From contig DATGJP010000121.1 of the NCBI GenBank assembly GCA_035295125.1, positions 28,233-92,232 of the forward strand: a stretch of 64,000 nt of DNA, read 5' to 3'. Under the pieces are notes generated by a model. That model saw only the letters and a list, made by a program, of their open reading frames with translations, made no database searches and was not told where the DNA came from. This stretch comes from JAICMB01 sp035295125 (GTDB taxonomy: Bacteria > Acidobacteriota > Terriglobia > Bryobacterales > Bryobacteraceae). Of the stretch, positions 35,403 through 43,480 are shown one piece after another. The first letter of the stretch is position 1. Each line of letters begins with the position of its first letter. Both the position numbers and the translations under genes were made by a program.

Positions 35403-37139
35403 ATGCGACAGAGAGTGATTCCGCTACTTGCGCCGGTGACAGAGCATCGCCAGAATGCCGACGGCTTCTACGAGACCAAAGTACGTGGGTTGGGCGTACT
35501 GAATTCGCCGCGCCTGAACAAGGGAACGGCCTTTACCGTAGAAGAGAGAAAAGCGCTGGGACTAACCGGACTGCTGCCGCCTGACATCAGCACACTGGAG
35601 GAGCAGGCAAAGCGGGCTTATATCCAGTACGAGCGGCTACCGGACGCGCTGAGCAAGAACATTTATCTCACGGCTTTGCACGATCGCAATGAGGTGCTGT
35701 TCTACCGGCTCTTTTCAGAGCATCTGCGCGAGATGATCCCCATCGTCAACGATCTGACGGTCGGAATGGCGATGGAACAGTACAATCACGAATGCCGTCG
35801 TCCTCGTGGCGTCTATCTCTCGATCGACCACGCGGAAGGGATCGAGGAGGCGTTTGCCAGCCTCAACATGGCGCCGTCCGATGTCGACCTCATTCTTGCG
35901 ACCGACGCAGAGCAGATTCTCGGAATCGGCGATTGGGGAGTGGGCGGCATCGAAGTGTCAATCGGCAAACTGGCGATCTACACGGCTGCCGGAGGCATCG
36001 ATCCGGCGCGAGTGATTCCCGTCATGCTCGATGTCGGTACCAATCGGGAGAGTCTGCTGGAAGATGCTACCTACATAGGCAACCGTCACGCCCGCATACG
36101 CGGAGAGCGCTATGACAGCTTCATCGAGGCTTACGTCAGGGTGGTCACCCGGCTCTTTCCGAATGCATTGCTGCAATGGGAGGACTTTGAAGCCGGCAAT
36201 GGCCGGCGCATCCTCGAAAAGTACCGCGACCGGATTTGCACCTTCAACGACGATATGCAGGGCACTGGCGCTATCACGCTGGCGGCGGCAATCTCGGCTG
36301 TTCGCGTCTGTGGTACACCGCTGCGCAATCAGCGTGTCGTAATTTTCGGAGCCGGCACCGCCGGTATTGGAATTGCCGATCAGATTCGCCACGCTATGGT
36401 GAGTGAGGGGCTTTCGAATGAGGAAGCCGCCCGGCGTTTCTGGTGCGTGGACCGTCAGGGCTTACTCACGACGGACATGGCCGGTCAACTTCGCGAATAT
36501 CAGGCGGCGTACGCGCGGCCGGCCGCGGAATGCAAGGGCTGGAGGCATGGCGCCAATGGAGCGGGCGCGAGCCTGGCCGAGGTCGTATTCCGCGTGAGAC
36601 CGACGATGCTGATCGGCGCGTCCACAGTATCCGGAAGCTTCACGGAAGAGATTGTGAAAGAAATGGCGGCGCATACCGAGCGCCCCATCATCTTCGCGCT
36701 CTCGAATCCGCCGGTGCGCGCTGAAGCTATCCCGGCGGATCTGATCGCCTGGACGGATGGGCGCGGGCTGATCGCGACCGGGAGTCCGTTCGCCCCCATC
36801 ACCTATCGAGGTGTGACATACGTTGTTGCCCAGGTGAACAATGCCATGCTGTACCCCGGCCTGGGCCTCGGCGCGATTGCGTCGCGAGCCAGCCGGATCA
36901 GCAACGGCATGATAGCCGCTGCAGCGAGCGCCGTGTCCAGCCTGGTGACCGTGCGCCAGCCAGGAGCGTCACTTCTGCCCCATATTGACGACTTGCGCAG
37001 CGTGTCGGCAACAGTGGCGGTGGCGGTGGCGGAAACCGCGGACGCCGAGGGCTTGGCCCGCGTTCAGTTCGCCGACCTCGTGCAGCAGGTGCAGGACGCA
37101 ATGTGGCGGCCCCAGTACCGCCGTATTCAAGCGTCATAA
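35403..37139 (+). CDS. NAD-dependent malic/malolactic-type enzyme, catalytic Tyr replaced
   Basis: 578 residues. The sequence follows malolactic and NAD-malic enzymes throughout: LNKGTAFTVEERKALGL, ILGIGDWGVGG, GKLAIYTAAGGIDPA with the catalytic Lys, DVGTNRESLL, YIGNRHARIRGE, metal ligands in EDFEAGNG and FNDDMQGTG, NAD motif GAGTAGIGIA, and IFALSNPPVRAEA. Known enzymes turn malate into pyruvate or lactate plus CO2. The conserved general-acid Tyr, in the segment PIVYDPT or YTPTVG, is Asn here (MIPIVNDLTVG). Details such as IGDWGV and the AAGGIDP loop are closer to malolactic enzyme than to E. coli MaeA. Start uncertain: ATG 35403 or GTG 35436, neither with a good ribosome site. Confidence 0.88.
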   Translation: MRQRVIPLLAPVTEHRQNADGFYETKVRGLGVLNSPRLNKGTAFTVEERKALGLTGLLPPDISTLEEQAKRAYIQYERLPDALSKNIYLTALHDRNEVLFYRLFSEHLREMIPIVNDLTVGMAMEQYNHECRRPRGVYLSIDHAEGIEEAFASLNMAPSDVDLILATDAEQILGIGDWGVGGIEVSIGKLAIYTAAGGIDPARVIPVMLDVGTNRESLLEDATYIGNRHARIRGERYDSFIEAYVRVVTRLFPNALLQWEDFEAGNGRRILEKYRDRICTFNDDMQGTGAITLAAAISAVRVCGTPLRNQRVVIFGAGTAGIGIADQIRHAMVSEGLSNEEAARRFWCVDRQGLLTTDMAGQLREYQAAYARPAAECKGWRHGANGAGASLAEVVFRVRPTMLIGASTVSGSFTEEIVKEMAAHTERPIIFALSNPPVRAEAIPADLIAWTDGRGLIATGSPFAPITYRGVTYVVAQVNNAMLYPGLGLGAIASRASRISNGMIAAAASAVSSLVTVRQPGASLLPHIDDLRSVSATVAVAVAETADAEGLARVQFADLVQQVQDAMWRPQYRRIQAS

Positions 37140-37153
37140 GGAAGTGTCGAAAA

Positions 37154-37393
37154 ATGCTTTTACAGGACCTTGCGGACTGGCTGTTCGGTTGTCGTCACCG
37201 CAGAACCACCTTGCCGAGAACGACCGTGACTAGCGCGCAATCTGAAACGTACATGGTGTGCTTAACGTGTGGACGTCACATCCCCTACGATTGGACCACC
37301 ATGCGGAGGAAGCGAGCTGGCTTAGGAGGACGCGTTGTGGCTGATGCCTCACGGAACCCGCAGGCCGGTGCCCAAAGCGCTGGAGATCCCTAA
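37154..37393 (+). CDS. Small Cys-pair protein leading the glycoside operon
   Basis: 79 residues: MLLQDLADWLFGCRHRRTT, then YMVCLTCGRHIPYDWTTM. A C-x2-H group near residue 13 and the CxxC at about 39-42 could bind zinc. I know similar short proteins from Acidobacteriota ('W-L-F-G-C-x-H-R' and 'C-L-x-C-G-x-x-x-P-Y-D-W'). AGGAAG precedes the ATG by about eight bases. The stop TAA overlaps the ATG of the glycosyltransferase (TAATG), so translation is coupled. Role unknown. Confidence 0.6.
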   Translation: MLLQDLADWLFGCRHRRTTLPRTTVTSAQSETYMVCLTCGRHIPYDWTTMRRKRAGLGGRVVADASRNPQAGAQSAGDP

Positions 37394-39681
37394 TGAAAGA
37401 AAACTCTAGAGTGCGCAAGATCGCTTTTGTCGGCGATCACCTGCCGCGCAAGTGCGGCATCGCAACGTTTACCGCTGACCTGCTCTCTGCCGTCGCGACG
37501 GCTCATCCCCAGACGCAGTGCTTCTGTGTCTCCGTCAATGACATCGAAGGAGGTTACGACTACCCCGAAGTGGTCCGCTTTGAGATTGAGGAACAGGACT
37601 TGTCGTCTTACTTGCGCGCGGCTGACTTCCTCAATATCAGCAACGTGGATATCGTTTGCCTGCAGCATGAATACGGCATCTTTGGGGGCACCGTCGGTGG
37701 TCACATACTGGCGTTTCTACGCGAGTTGAGGATGCCTGTGGTCACGACCTTGCATACGGTCCTGCGCGAGCCGAGAGCCGACCAGCGGCGGGTTCTGCGG
37801 GAGATCGTCTCACTCTCGACGCGCGTAGTTGTGATGGCGGAGCGCGGTCGCCAGATGCTGCAGGAAATCTATGAGGCCCCCGCCGCGAAGATTGACCTAA
37901 TCGCGCACGGCATTCCCGATGTCGGTTTTGTCGACCCGACGTACTTCAAAGACCAGTTTGGCGTCGAAGGGAAAGTGGTGCTTCTCACCTTCGGTCTGCT
38001 CTCTCCAAACAAAGGCATCCATTATGTTCTGGAGGCTCTTCCCCAAATTCTCAAAGAGTTCCCCGAGGTCGTTTACATTGTCCTGGGCGCTACCCATCCC
38101 AACGAACTCCGTGAACATGGCGAAGCCTATCGAGTCAGCCTGGAGATGCTTGCCAAGAAGAACAGAATAGAGAAGAACGTTATCTTTTATAACGACTTCG
38201 TGGAACTGGAGAATCTGAAGGAGTTTATCGGGGCCGCCGACCTCTATATAACGCCTTACCTGAACGAGGCGCAGATCACTTCCGGTACGCTGGCCTACAC
38301 GTTTGGCTCGGGCAAAGCAGTGATTTCCACGCCGTACTGGCATGCGGCTGAACTGCTGGCTGACGATCGCGGCGTGCTGGTGCCGTTTGCCGATGCTCCT
38401 GCGATCGCGCGTGAAGTGATTGCGTTGCTCCGCGACGATACGCGCCGGCACGCGATTCGCAAGAACGCTTATCGCATGGGACGCGAGATGGTGTGGGGTA
38501 ATGTCGCGCAGCTTTACATGCATTCGTTTGAGCTCTCACGATTGCAGGGAGCCGCGTCATCGCGCCGGTCTCTCATCACGAAGACACTGGACCGGCGGCC
38601 TCGGGAACTCCCCACGTTGAAGCTCACTCATCTTTCGCGGATGACCGATTCCACCGGGGTATTCCAGCACGCGGTCTTCAGCGTACCGAACTTCTCCGAA
38701 GGCTACTGCACGGACGACAACGCGCGAGCATTCATTCTCGCGGTGCTGCTCAGTGAACTCGGCGACGACCCGGAGCGCGTGCGATCGATAGCTACCACCT
38801 CCGCGGCGTTCCTGCATCATGCCTTCGACAGCAAAACGAAACGCTTTCACAATCACCTGAGTTTTGAGCGCCAGTGGCTGGATGAGCAGGGATCGGAAGA
38901 CAGTCAAGGCCGCGCCTTATGGGCTCTGGGCATCGGCGTGGGACGCTCGCCGTTCCGAAGTTTCCAGATGATGGCCGGGCAGCTCTTCGCGCAGGCGCTA
39001 CCACCCCTGGCGGATTTCACTTCGCCGCGGGCCTGGGCTTTTGGCTTGATCGGCATTCACGAATATCTGCGCCGCTTGAGCGGGGACAGCCTGGTCAACC
39101 AGTCCCGCGATACGCTGACATGCCGGCTCCTTGGACTTCTGGAGCGTAACTCCAAGCCGGATTGGTGCTGGTTTGAAGAAGATCTGTCGTACGACAACGC
39201 GAAGCTCGCCCATGCGTTGATTCTCAGCGGCTACGCCACTGCGCAGCCGGCGGTTCTTGAGCGGGGCCTCGAAGCCTTGCGTTGGCTGAATGAGCTGCAG
39301 ATCTCCGAGAAGGGGCACTTTCGTCCCATTGGGAGCAATGGTTTCTACCGGCGTGCCGGCGTGCGCGCTAATTTCGATCAACAACCGATCGAGGCGCACG
39401 CCATGGTGTCGGCGTGCCTGGAAGCCTATCGCGTGACAGCGGATGTCTGGTGGTACGAACAGGCGCAGCGCGCTTTCGATTGGTTCCTCGGGTGGAACGA
39501 TCTCGGCCTGGAACTCTATTCGCCCGAAAGCGGCGCTTGCGGAGATGGATTGCACGTGGACCGCGTCAATGGAAATCAGGGAGCTGAATCCACCCTGGCC
39601 TTCCTGCTCTCATTGGCGGAGATGCGGCTGGCGCAGAACATGTTGACGAGTTTCAAGGCCCCCATAGCCAATGGTGCGTAG
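37393..39681 (+). CDS. GT4-type glycosyltransferase fused to a helical toroid domain
   Basis: 762 residues. Residues 1-390 are a GT-B fold: GDHLPRKCGIATFTADLL at the acceptor side, LQHEYGIFGG, TLHTV, then the donor domain with LLTFGLLSPNKGIHYVLEAL, ADLYITPYLNEAQITSGTLA and the GSGKAVIS strand, as in GT4 mannosyl/glucosyltransferases. Residues about 410-745 are a separate domain of paired helices (PNFSEGYCTDDNARAFILA, WALGIGVGRSPFRSFQ, GSNGFYRRAGVRANFDQQPI) like an alpha/alpha toroid. The protein is cytosolic. It opens a five-gene plus-strand operon with two GH130-like proteins, suggesting synthesis of a mannose-containing glycoside. Donor and acceptor are unknown. Confidence 0.85.
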   Translation: MKENSRVRKIAFVGDHLPRKCGIATFTADLLSAVATAHPQTQCFCVSVNDIEGGYDYPEVVRFEIEEQDLSSYLRAADFLNISNVDIVCLQHEYGIFGGTVGGHILAFLRELRMPVVTTLHTVLREPRADQRRVLREIVSLSTRVVVMAERGRQMLQEIYEAPAAKIDLIAHGIPDVGFVDPTYFKDQFGVEGKVVLLTFGLLSPNKGIHYVLEALPQILKEFPEVVYIVLGATHPNELREHGEAYRVSLEMLAKKNRIEKNVIFYNDFVELENLKEFIGAADLYITPYLNEAQITSGTLAYTFGSGKAVISTPYWHAAELLADDRGVLVPFADAPAIAREVIALLRDDTRRHAIRKNAYRMGREMVWGNVAQLYMHSFELSRLQGAASSRRSLITKTLDRRPRELPTLKLTHLSRMTDSTGVFQHAVFSVPNFSEGYCTDDNARAFILAVLLSELGDDPERVRSIATTSAAFLHHAFDSKTKRFHNHLSFERQWLDEQGSEDSQGRALWALGIGVGRSPFRSFQMMAGQLFAQALPPLADFTSPRAWAFGLIGIHEYLRRLSGDSLVNQSRDTLTCRLLGLLERNSKPDWCWFEEDLSYDNAKLAHALILSGYATAQPAVLERGLEALRWLNELQISEKGHFRPIGSNGFYRRAGVRANFDQQPIEAHAMVSACLEAYRVTADVWWYEQAQRAFDWFLGWNDLGLELYSPESGACGDGLHVDRVNGNQGAESTLAFLLSLAEMRLAQNMLTSFKAPIANGA

Positions 39682-39705
39682 ACAAAATCGATGCGCCGCA
39701 GGCTA

Positions 39706-39740
39706 CGGAAGGGTGGAGCAGGCGGCTTCGCGACCCATTG
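39706..39740. repeat. Degenerate hairpin repeat fragment
   Basis: GGGTGGAGCAGGCGGCTTCG keeps one arm of the dispersed palindrome, while the other arm is changed. It lies in the 160-bp spacer within the glycoside operon, upstream of the ATG at 39841. Confidence 0.45.
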
Positions 39741-39840
39741 GTTTCTTCCGTGTCCCCCACGAGAAACCGTTGCGGCCCGGCGCGATCGCTCATCGCGCGC
39801 AAGTGCCGGCCTGCACTGCAAAAGTCCTGAACAAGAATCT

Positions 39841-41295
39841 ATGAACGTTACCCGCACCACCACAATCTTGAGGCCCGATCAGTCACGCGTGCTGCTTAGG
39901 CCCTTCAGCCCGGGAAGTCCTGATCGGATGGCCGGAATTATCTCGCGAATCATGCAGCTTCCGGAAGCCGAGGTTGGCCGACTCCTTGATGAAGGGGCCA
40001 CCGAATTTTCCCAAAGGCACCAGCACGCGAAAGATTTGTTCCTCGATCGCTTTGAGCAGGTGCGCGATTTGCTGTCGTCGGACGGGGAATTGTCCGAACA
40101 ACGAAGACTTCTGATTGGCGCCTATTTCATGGCGGAATACTCGCTGGAATCCGCCGCCCTTTTCAATCCCTCCATCGTCCCGCACCCTGACCAGACGGAT
40201 CTGCCGCCCGGCGGCCTGCGGTTTATTCTCAGCTTGCGCGCCACGGGCGAAGGCCATGTGTCCTCGATCACTTTTCGAACCGGTGTCATCCACGCCGATC
40301 ACAGTATCGAGGTATTTCCCCCCACCGGCTTCCTTACTGAGCCGCACCAGATCCCAAATCCGATCTACGAAAAACCTCTGTTCGGGCGAAAACTCGTGGA
40401 ATTGGGGTTGAACGGCCTGCTCGTGCGGCGCGTCATGAACAGGCTGAGCGAGTCGTTCACGCTCGAGAATCTTCGCGTTGCACTCCAAGCGGAGCAGTTC
40501 CGCGAGGCGGACGGCATGACGCCCGAAGATCAGAATATTGCGCAGGGTATTTGGATGTTGGCCCGCTCGAATTACGAGGTTCAGTTCCAGCCGGAACAAC
40601 AGCTATGCGAGCGCATTCTGTTCCCGGCGACGCCCTCTCAGCGCAATGGCATGGAGGACGCTCGTTTCGTTCGTTTCCAGAACGACGATGGCACACACAT
40701 CTACTATGCGACGTTTACCGCATATGACGGTAGGGTGGTAATGCCGGAACTTGTCGAGACCTCCGACTTCCTTCTGTTTCGGTTTATCACGCTGAACGGT
40801 CCGGCTGCGGAGAACAAAGGCATGGCCCTGTTCCCACGGAAAATCAATGGCCTCTATACGATGCTCTCCCGCCAGGACAACGAGAACATCTTCCTGATGT
40901 CTTCCGACAATGTCCACTTTTGGAATGAAAGCCGGCTGCTTCTCAAACCTGTTTTTCCCTGGGAATTGGTGCAACTCGGGAACTGCGGTTCTCCAATCGA
41001 GACCGATGCGGGCTGGCTGGTTCTCAGCCACGGCGTCGGCGCTCTGCGAACTTACTCAATCGGAGCTTTCCTCCTCGATCGTGATGATCCGGCGCACGTG
41101 ATCGGCCGCTTGCGCGAGCCTTTGCTGAGGCCGAACGAGAACGAGCGGGAAGGCTACGTCCCGAACGTGGTGTACACCTGCGGCGCGTTGCTTCATAACG
41201 GGGTATTGATCATCCCCTATGGGCTGGCCGATCATGCCACGGGTTTTGCCACCGTTCCAATTGATGAAGTATTAGGCGCCATGGAAGCCGTATGA
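39841..41295 (+). CDS. GH130-type protein with N-terminal extension
   Basis: 484 residues from ATG 39841. About 170 residues of helical extension (MAGIISRIMQLPEAEVGRLL, ARFMAEYSLE-like region) precede a five-bladed propeller of the GH130 mannoside phosphorylase type. NGMEDARFVRF carries the family's catalytic Asp motif (E-D-x-R), and PWELVQLGNCGSPIETDAGW and YVPNVVYTCGALL are later blade signatures. GH130 enzymes split beta-mannosides, most by phosphorolysis; long forms are little studied. Its stop overlaps the next ATG (ATGA). The upstream spacer of 160 bases includes a degenerate hairpin. Confidence 0.82.
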   Translation: MNVTRTTTILRPDQSRVLLRPFSPGSPDRMAGIISRIMQLPEAEVGRLLDEGATEFSQRHQHAKDLFLDRFEQVRDLLSSDGELSEQRRLLIGAYFMAEYSLESAALFNPSIVPHPDQTDLPPGGLRFILSLRATGEGHVSSITFRTGVIHADHSIEVFPPTGFLTEPHQIPNPIYEKPLFGRKLVELGLNGLLVRRVMNRLSESFTLENLRVALQAEQFREADGMTPEDQNIAQGIWMLARSNYEVQFQPEQQLCERILFPATPSQRNGMEDARFVRFQNDDGTHIYYATFTAYDGRVVMPELVETSDFLLFRFITLNGPAAENKGMALFPRKINGLYTMLSRQDNENIFLMSSDNVHFWNESRLLLKPVFPWELVQLGNCGSPIETDAGWLVLSHGVGALRTYSIGAFLLDRDDPAHVIGRLREPLLRPNENEREGYVPNVVYTCGALLHNGVLIIPYGLADHATGFATVPIDEVLGAMEAV

Positions 41296-42329
41296 TGATT
41301 CCGAATAAAAGAGTGGCTGTTCTGTCGCCAGTCGCCTGGCGAACCCCGCCGCGCCAGTACGGCGCATGGGAGACGGTGGCCGGCAATATTACGGAGGGGT
41401 TGGTCTCTCGTGGCTGGAATGTTACTTTGTTCGCAACTCGGGATTCCGTGTCCCGTGCTCACCTGCATGCAGTGGTGGAACGCGGATATGAAGAGGATCC
41501 CAGCATCGATCCCAAAGTCGCCGAGTACCTGCACATTTCCGAAGCTTTCGAGCATGCGGATGAGTTCGACCTTATCCACAGCCACTACGACTTCATGCCC
41601 CTGGCCTTCACGCGCGTGGTAAGAACGCCCGTGCTAACCACGATCCACGGATTCTCATCGCCTCAAATCATGCCGGTGTATGACAAGTATCGTGACGGGT
41701 ACTTCGTCTCGGTCAGTAATTCTGATCGTGCGCCGGGGCTGAATTACCTGGCGACCGTCTATAACGGAATCGACCTCTCCTTGTACCCGTTCCAGGAAAG
41801 TGGCGGCGACCATCTGGTCTTTCTCGGCCGCATTCACCCGGACAAAGGTGTGCATCTGGCCATCGCGGTCGCTCGCATGACGGGATTGGAGCTGACTATC
41901 GCGGGCTTGATCCAGGATCAGAAGTATTTCCGGGAACAGGTTGAGCCGCACCTGGACGCGACGATCCGGTATATCGGTTCGGTAGATGTGGCGGGCAAAA
42001 ATGAGCTGTTCGCGAGCGCACGTGCGCTGCTGCACTTAAACACAATCCCCGAGCGTTTCGGGCTGGTCCTCGCGGAAGCCAATGCCGCCGGAGTGCCCGT
42101 GATCGCCATGGATCTGGGGTCCTGCCGTGAAGTAATCGAGGATGGGCGCACCGGGTTCCTGGTTAACGGCGTGAACGAAGCCGTGCGGGCATTGGAGCGT
42201 GTTTCTCAAATCGATCGCACTGCCTGCCGCAACCGCGTTGAGCAATGCTTCTCGATCGACACGATGGTGAATGGGTACGAACAGGTCTATCGGAAGATCT
42301 TTGAAATGGAAGCGGGCGGGCGAGCATGA
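41292..42329 (+). CDS. GT4-type glycosyltransferase
   Basis: 345 residues, GT-B fold. N-terminal domain: VAWRTPPRQYGAWETVAGNI, DLIHSHYDFMPLAF and TTIHGFSSPQ. C-terminal donor domain: LVFLGRIHPDKGVHLAIAVA with the Gly-Arg and Lys of GT4 enzymes, IRYIGSVDVAGKNELFASAR, and the ExxxxxxxE-type segment PERFGLVLAEANAAGVPVIA. It joins both neighbours by four-base ATGA overlaps. Such enzymes use a nucleotide sugar to make glycosides in the cytosol. Pairing with GH130 proteins suggests GDP-mannose, which is inference. Confidence 0.88.
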   Translation: MMIPNKRVAVLSPVAWRTPPRQYGAWETVAGNITEGLVSRGWNVTLFATRDSVSRAHLHAVVERGYEEDPSIDPKVAEYLHISEAFEHADEFDLIHSHYDFMPLAFTRVVRTPVLTTIHGFSSPQIMPVYDKYRDGYFVSVSNSDRAPGLNYLATVYNGIDLSLYPFQESGGDHLVFLGRIHPDKGVHLAIAVARMTGLELTIAGLIQDQKYFREQVEPHLDATIRYIGSVDVAGKNELFASARALLHLNTIPERFGLVLAEANAAGVPVIAMDLGSCREVIEDGRTGFLVNGVNEAVRALERVSQIDRTACRNRVEQCFSIDTMVNGYEQVYRKIFEMEAGGRA

Positions 42330-43261
42330 CTGAGGATATCGTCCGACGATACGCTCACAACCCGATCCTCACCAAGGCTGAAATCCCGTACCCCGTGGAA
42401 ACCGTCCACAATGCCGCGGTCGTGAAGCACGGGCAGGAATACATAATGCTGTTCCGCTCCCATCTGCGCACGGGACGCTCCATCATCGGCCTGGCGCGCA
42501 GCGATGATGGATTTCACTTTACTGCCGATTCGGAGCCTTTTTTGACTCCTGAGCAGGGCGGCCCGTTCGCAGCCTACGAGGAATACGGTGTGGAAGATCC
42601 ACGCGTGACTCACCTCGAGGGCGAATACCTGATCACATACAGCGCTTACTCGCGAAATGGAGTGCGCATCGCGCTCGCCAGAACTCGGGACTTCGAGCGC
42701 GTCGAAAGGGTCTCGCTGATCACGGAAGCGGACTATCGGAACGTCGTAATCTTCCCCGAGAAGTTTGGCGGTCTCTATGTTCGGCTGGACCGCCCTCATT
42801 CGGAAATCGCGCCCTGGTCCATCTGGATCTCGTATTCTCCGGATTTGCGATTCTGGGGCCAATCGGAGCTCATTATGCGTCCCGTGCCATATCACTGGGA
42901 CGAGATGAAAATCGGCCCGGGCGCGCCGCCCATCAAAACCAGCGCGGGATGGCTTTCCATTTATCATGGCGTGTTCCAGACCATGGATGGATCGGTGTAC
43001 CGGCTGGGAGTCGCCCTACACGACCTGGCGAACCCCGCAAAAATCATCGGTGTGAGCGACTCGTGGATCCTGCAGCCGGAAGATCCCTGGGAGATTACAG
43101 GTTACGTCCACAACGTCGTTTTCACCTGCGGCGCCGTGCCGGAGCGTGATGGAACCGTGAAGATCTATTGGGGTGGGGCAGACACGGTCATGTGCGTGGG
43201 TGAAGCCGACCTGTCCGCTCTGGTCGAGTTATGCCTGGATCACGGCAGAGCGGCGAAGTGA
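42326..43261 (+). CDS. GH130-type beta-mannoside phosphorylase-like protein
   Basis: 311 residues, a compact five-bladed propeller. RYAHNPILTKAEIPYPVETV starts the first blade. YEEYGVEDPRVTHLEGEYLI has the canonical E-D-P-R motif with the catalytic Asp. GAPPIKTSAGWLSIYHGV and YVHNVVFTCGAVP follow. Length and motifs fit the short GH130 phosphorylases, which convert a beta-mannoside plus phosphate to mannose 1-phosphate. Whether the phosphate-binding residues are complete needs alignment. Last gene of the operon; it overlaps the preceding ATGA. Confidence 0.88.
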   Translation: MTEDIVRRYAHNPILTKAEIPYPVETVHNAAVVKHGQEYIMLFRSHLRTGRSIIGLARSDDGFHFTADSEPFLTPEQGGPFAAYEEYGVEDPRVTHLEGEYLITYSAYSRNGVRIALARTRDFERVERVSLITEADYRNVVIFPEKFGGLYVRLDRPHSEIAPWSIWISYSPDLRFWGQSELIMRPVPYHWDEMKIGPGAPPIKTSAGWLSIYHGVFQTMDGSVYRLGVALHDLANPAKIIGVSDSWILQPEDPWEITGYVHNVVFTCGAVPERDGTVKIYWGGADTVMCVGEADLSALVELCLDHGRAAK

Positions 43262-43480
43262 CCACGCAGTGAGCCCGCTAATTGTGCTTTCCAGCTTCGG
43301 AAGACGGGATTGGATCACGCTTATTCGCGGCGGGTCACAACCAGGAATTCGAGTTTCCGATTCAGATCCCTGGCGTTAGCACGTTCTTGATAAGCCTTCG
43401 CCGCTGGCCGCGCTCCACCTGCCGGCGACAAACAGGCCCCGGCATGGCCGCCCCGGCTAGCAGTATCATCGTGAGATCTC

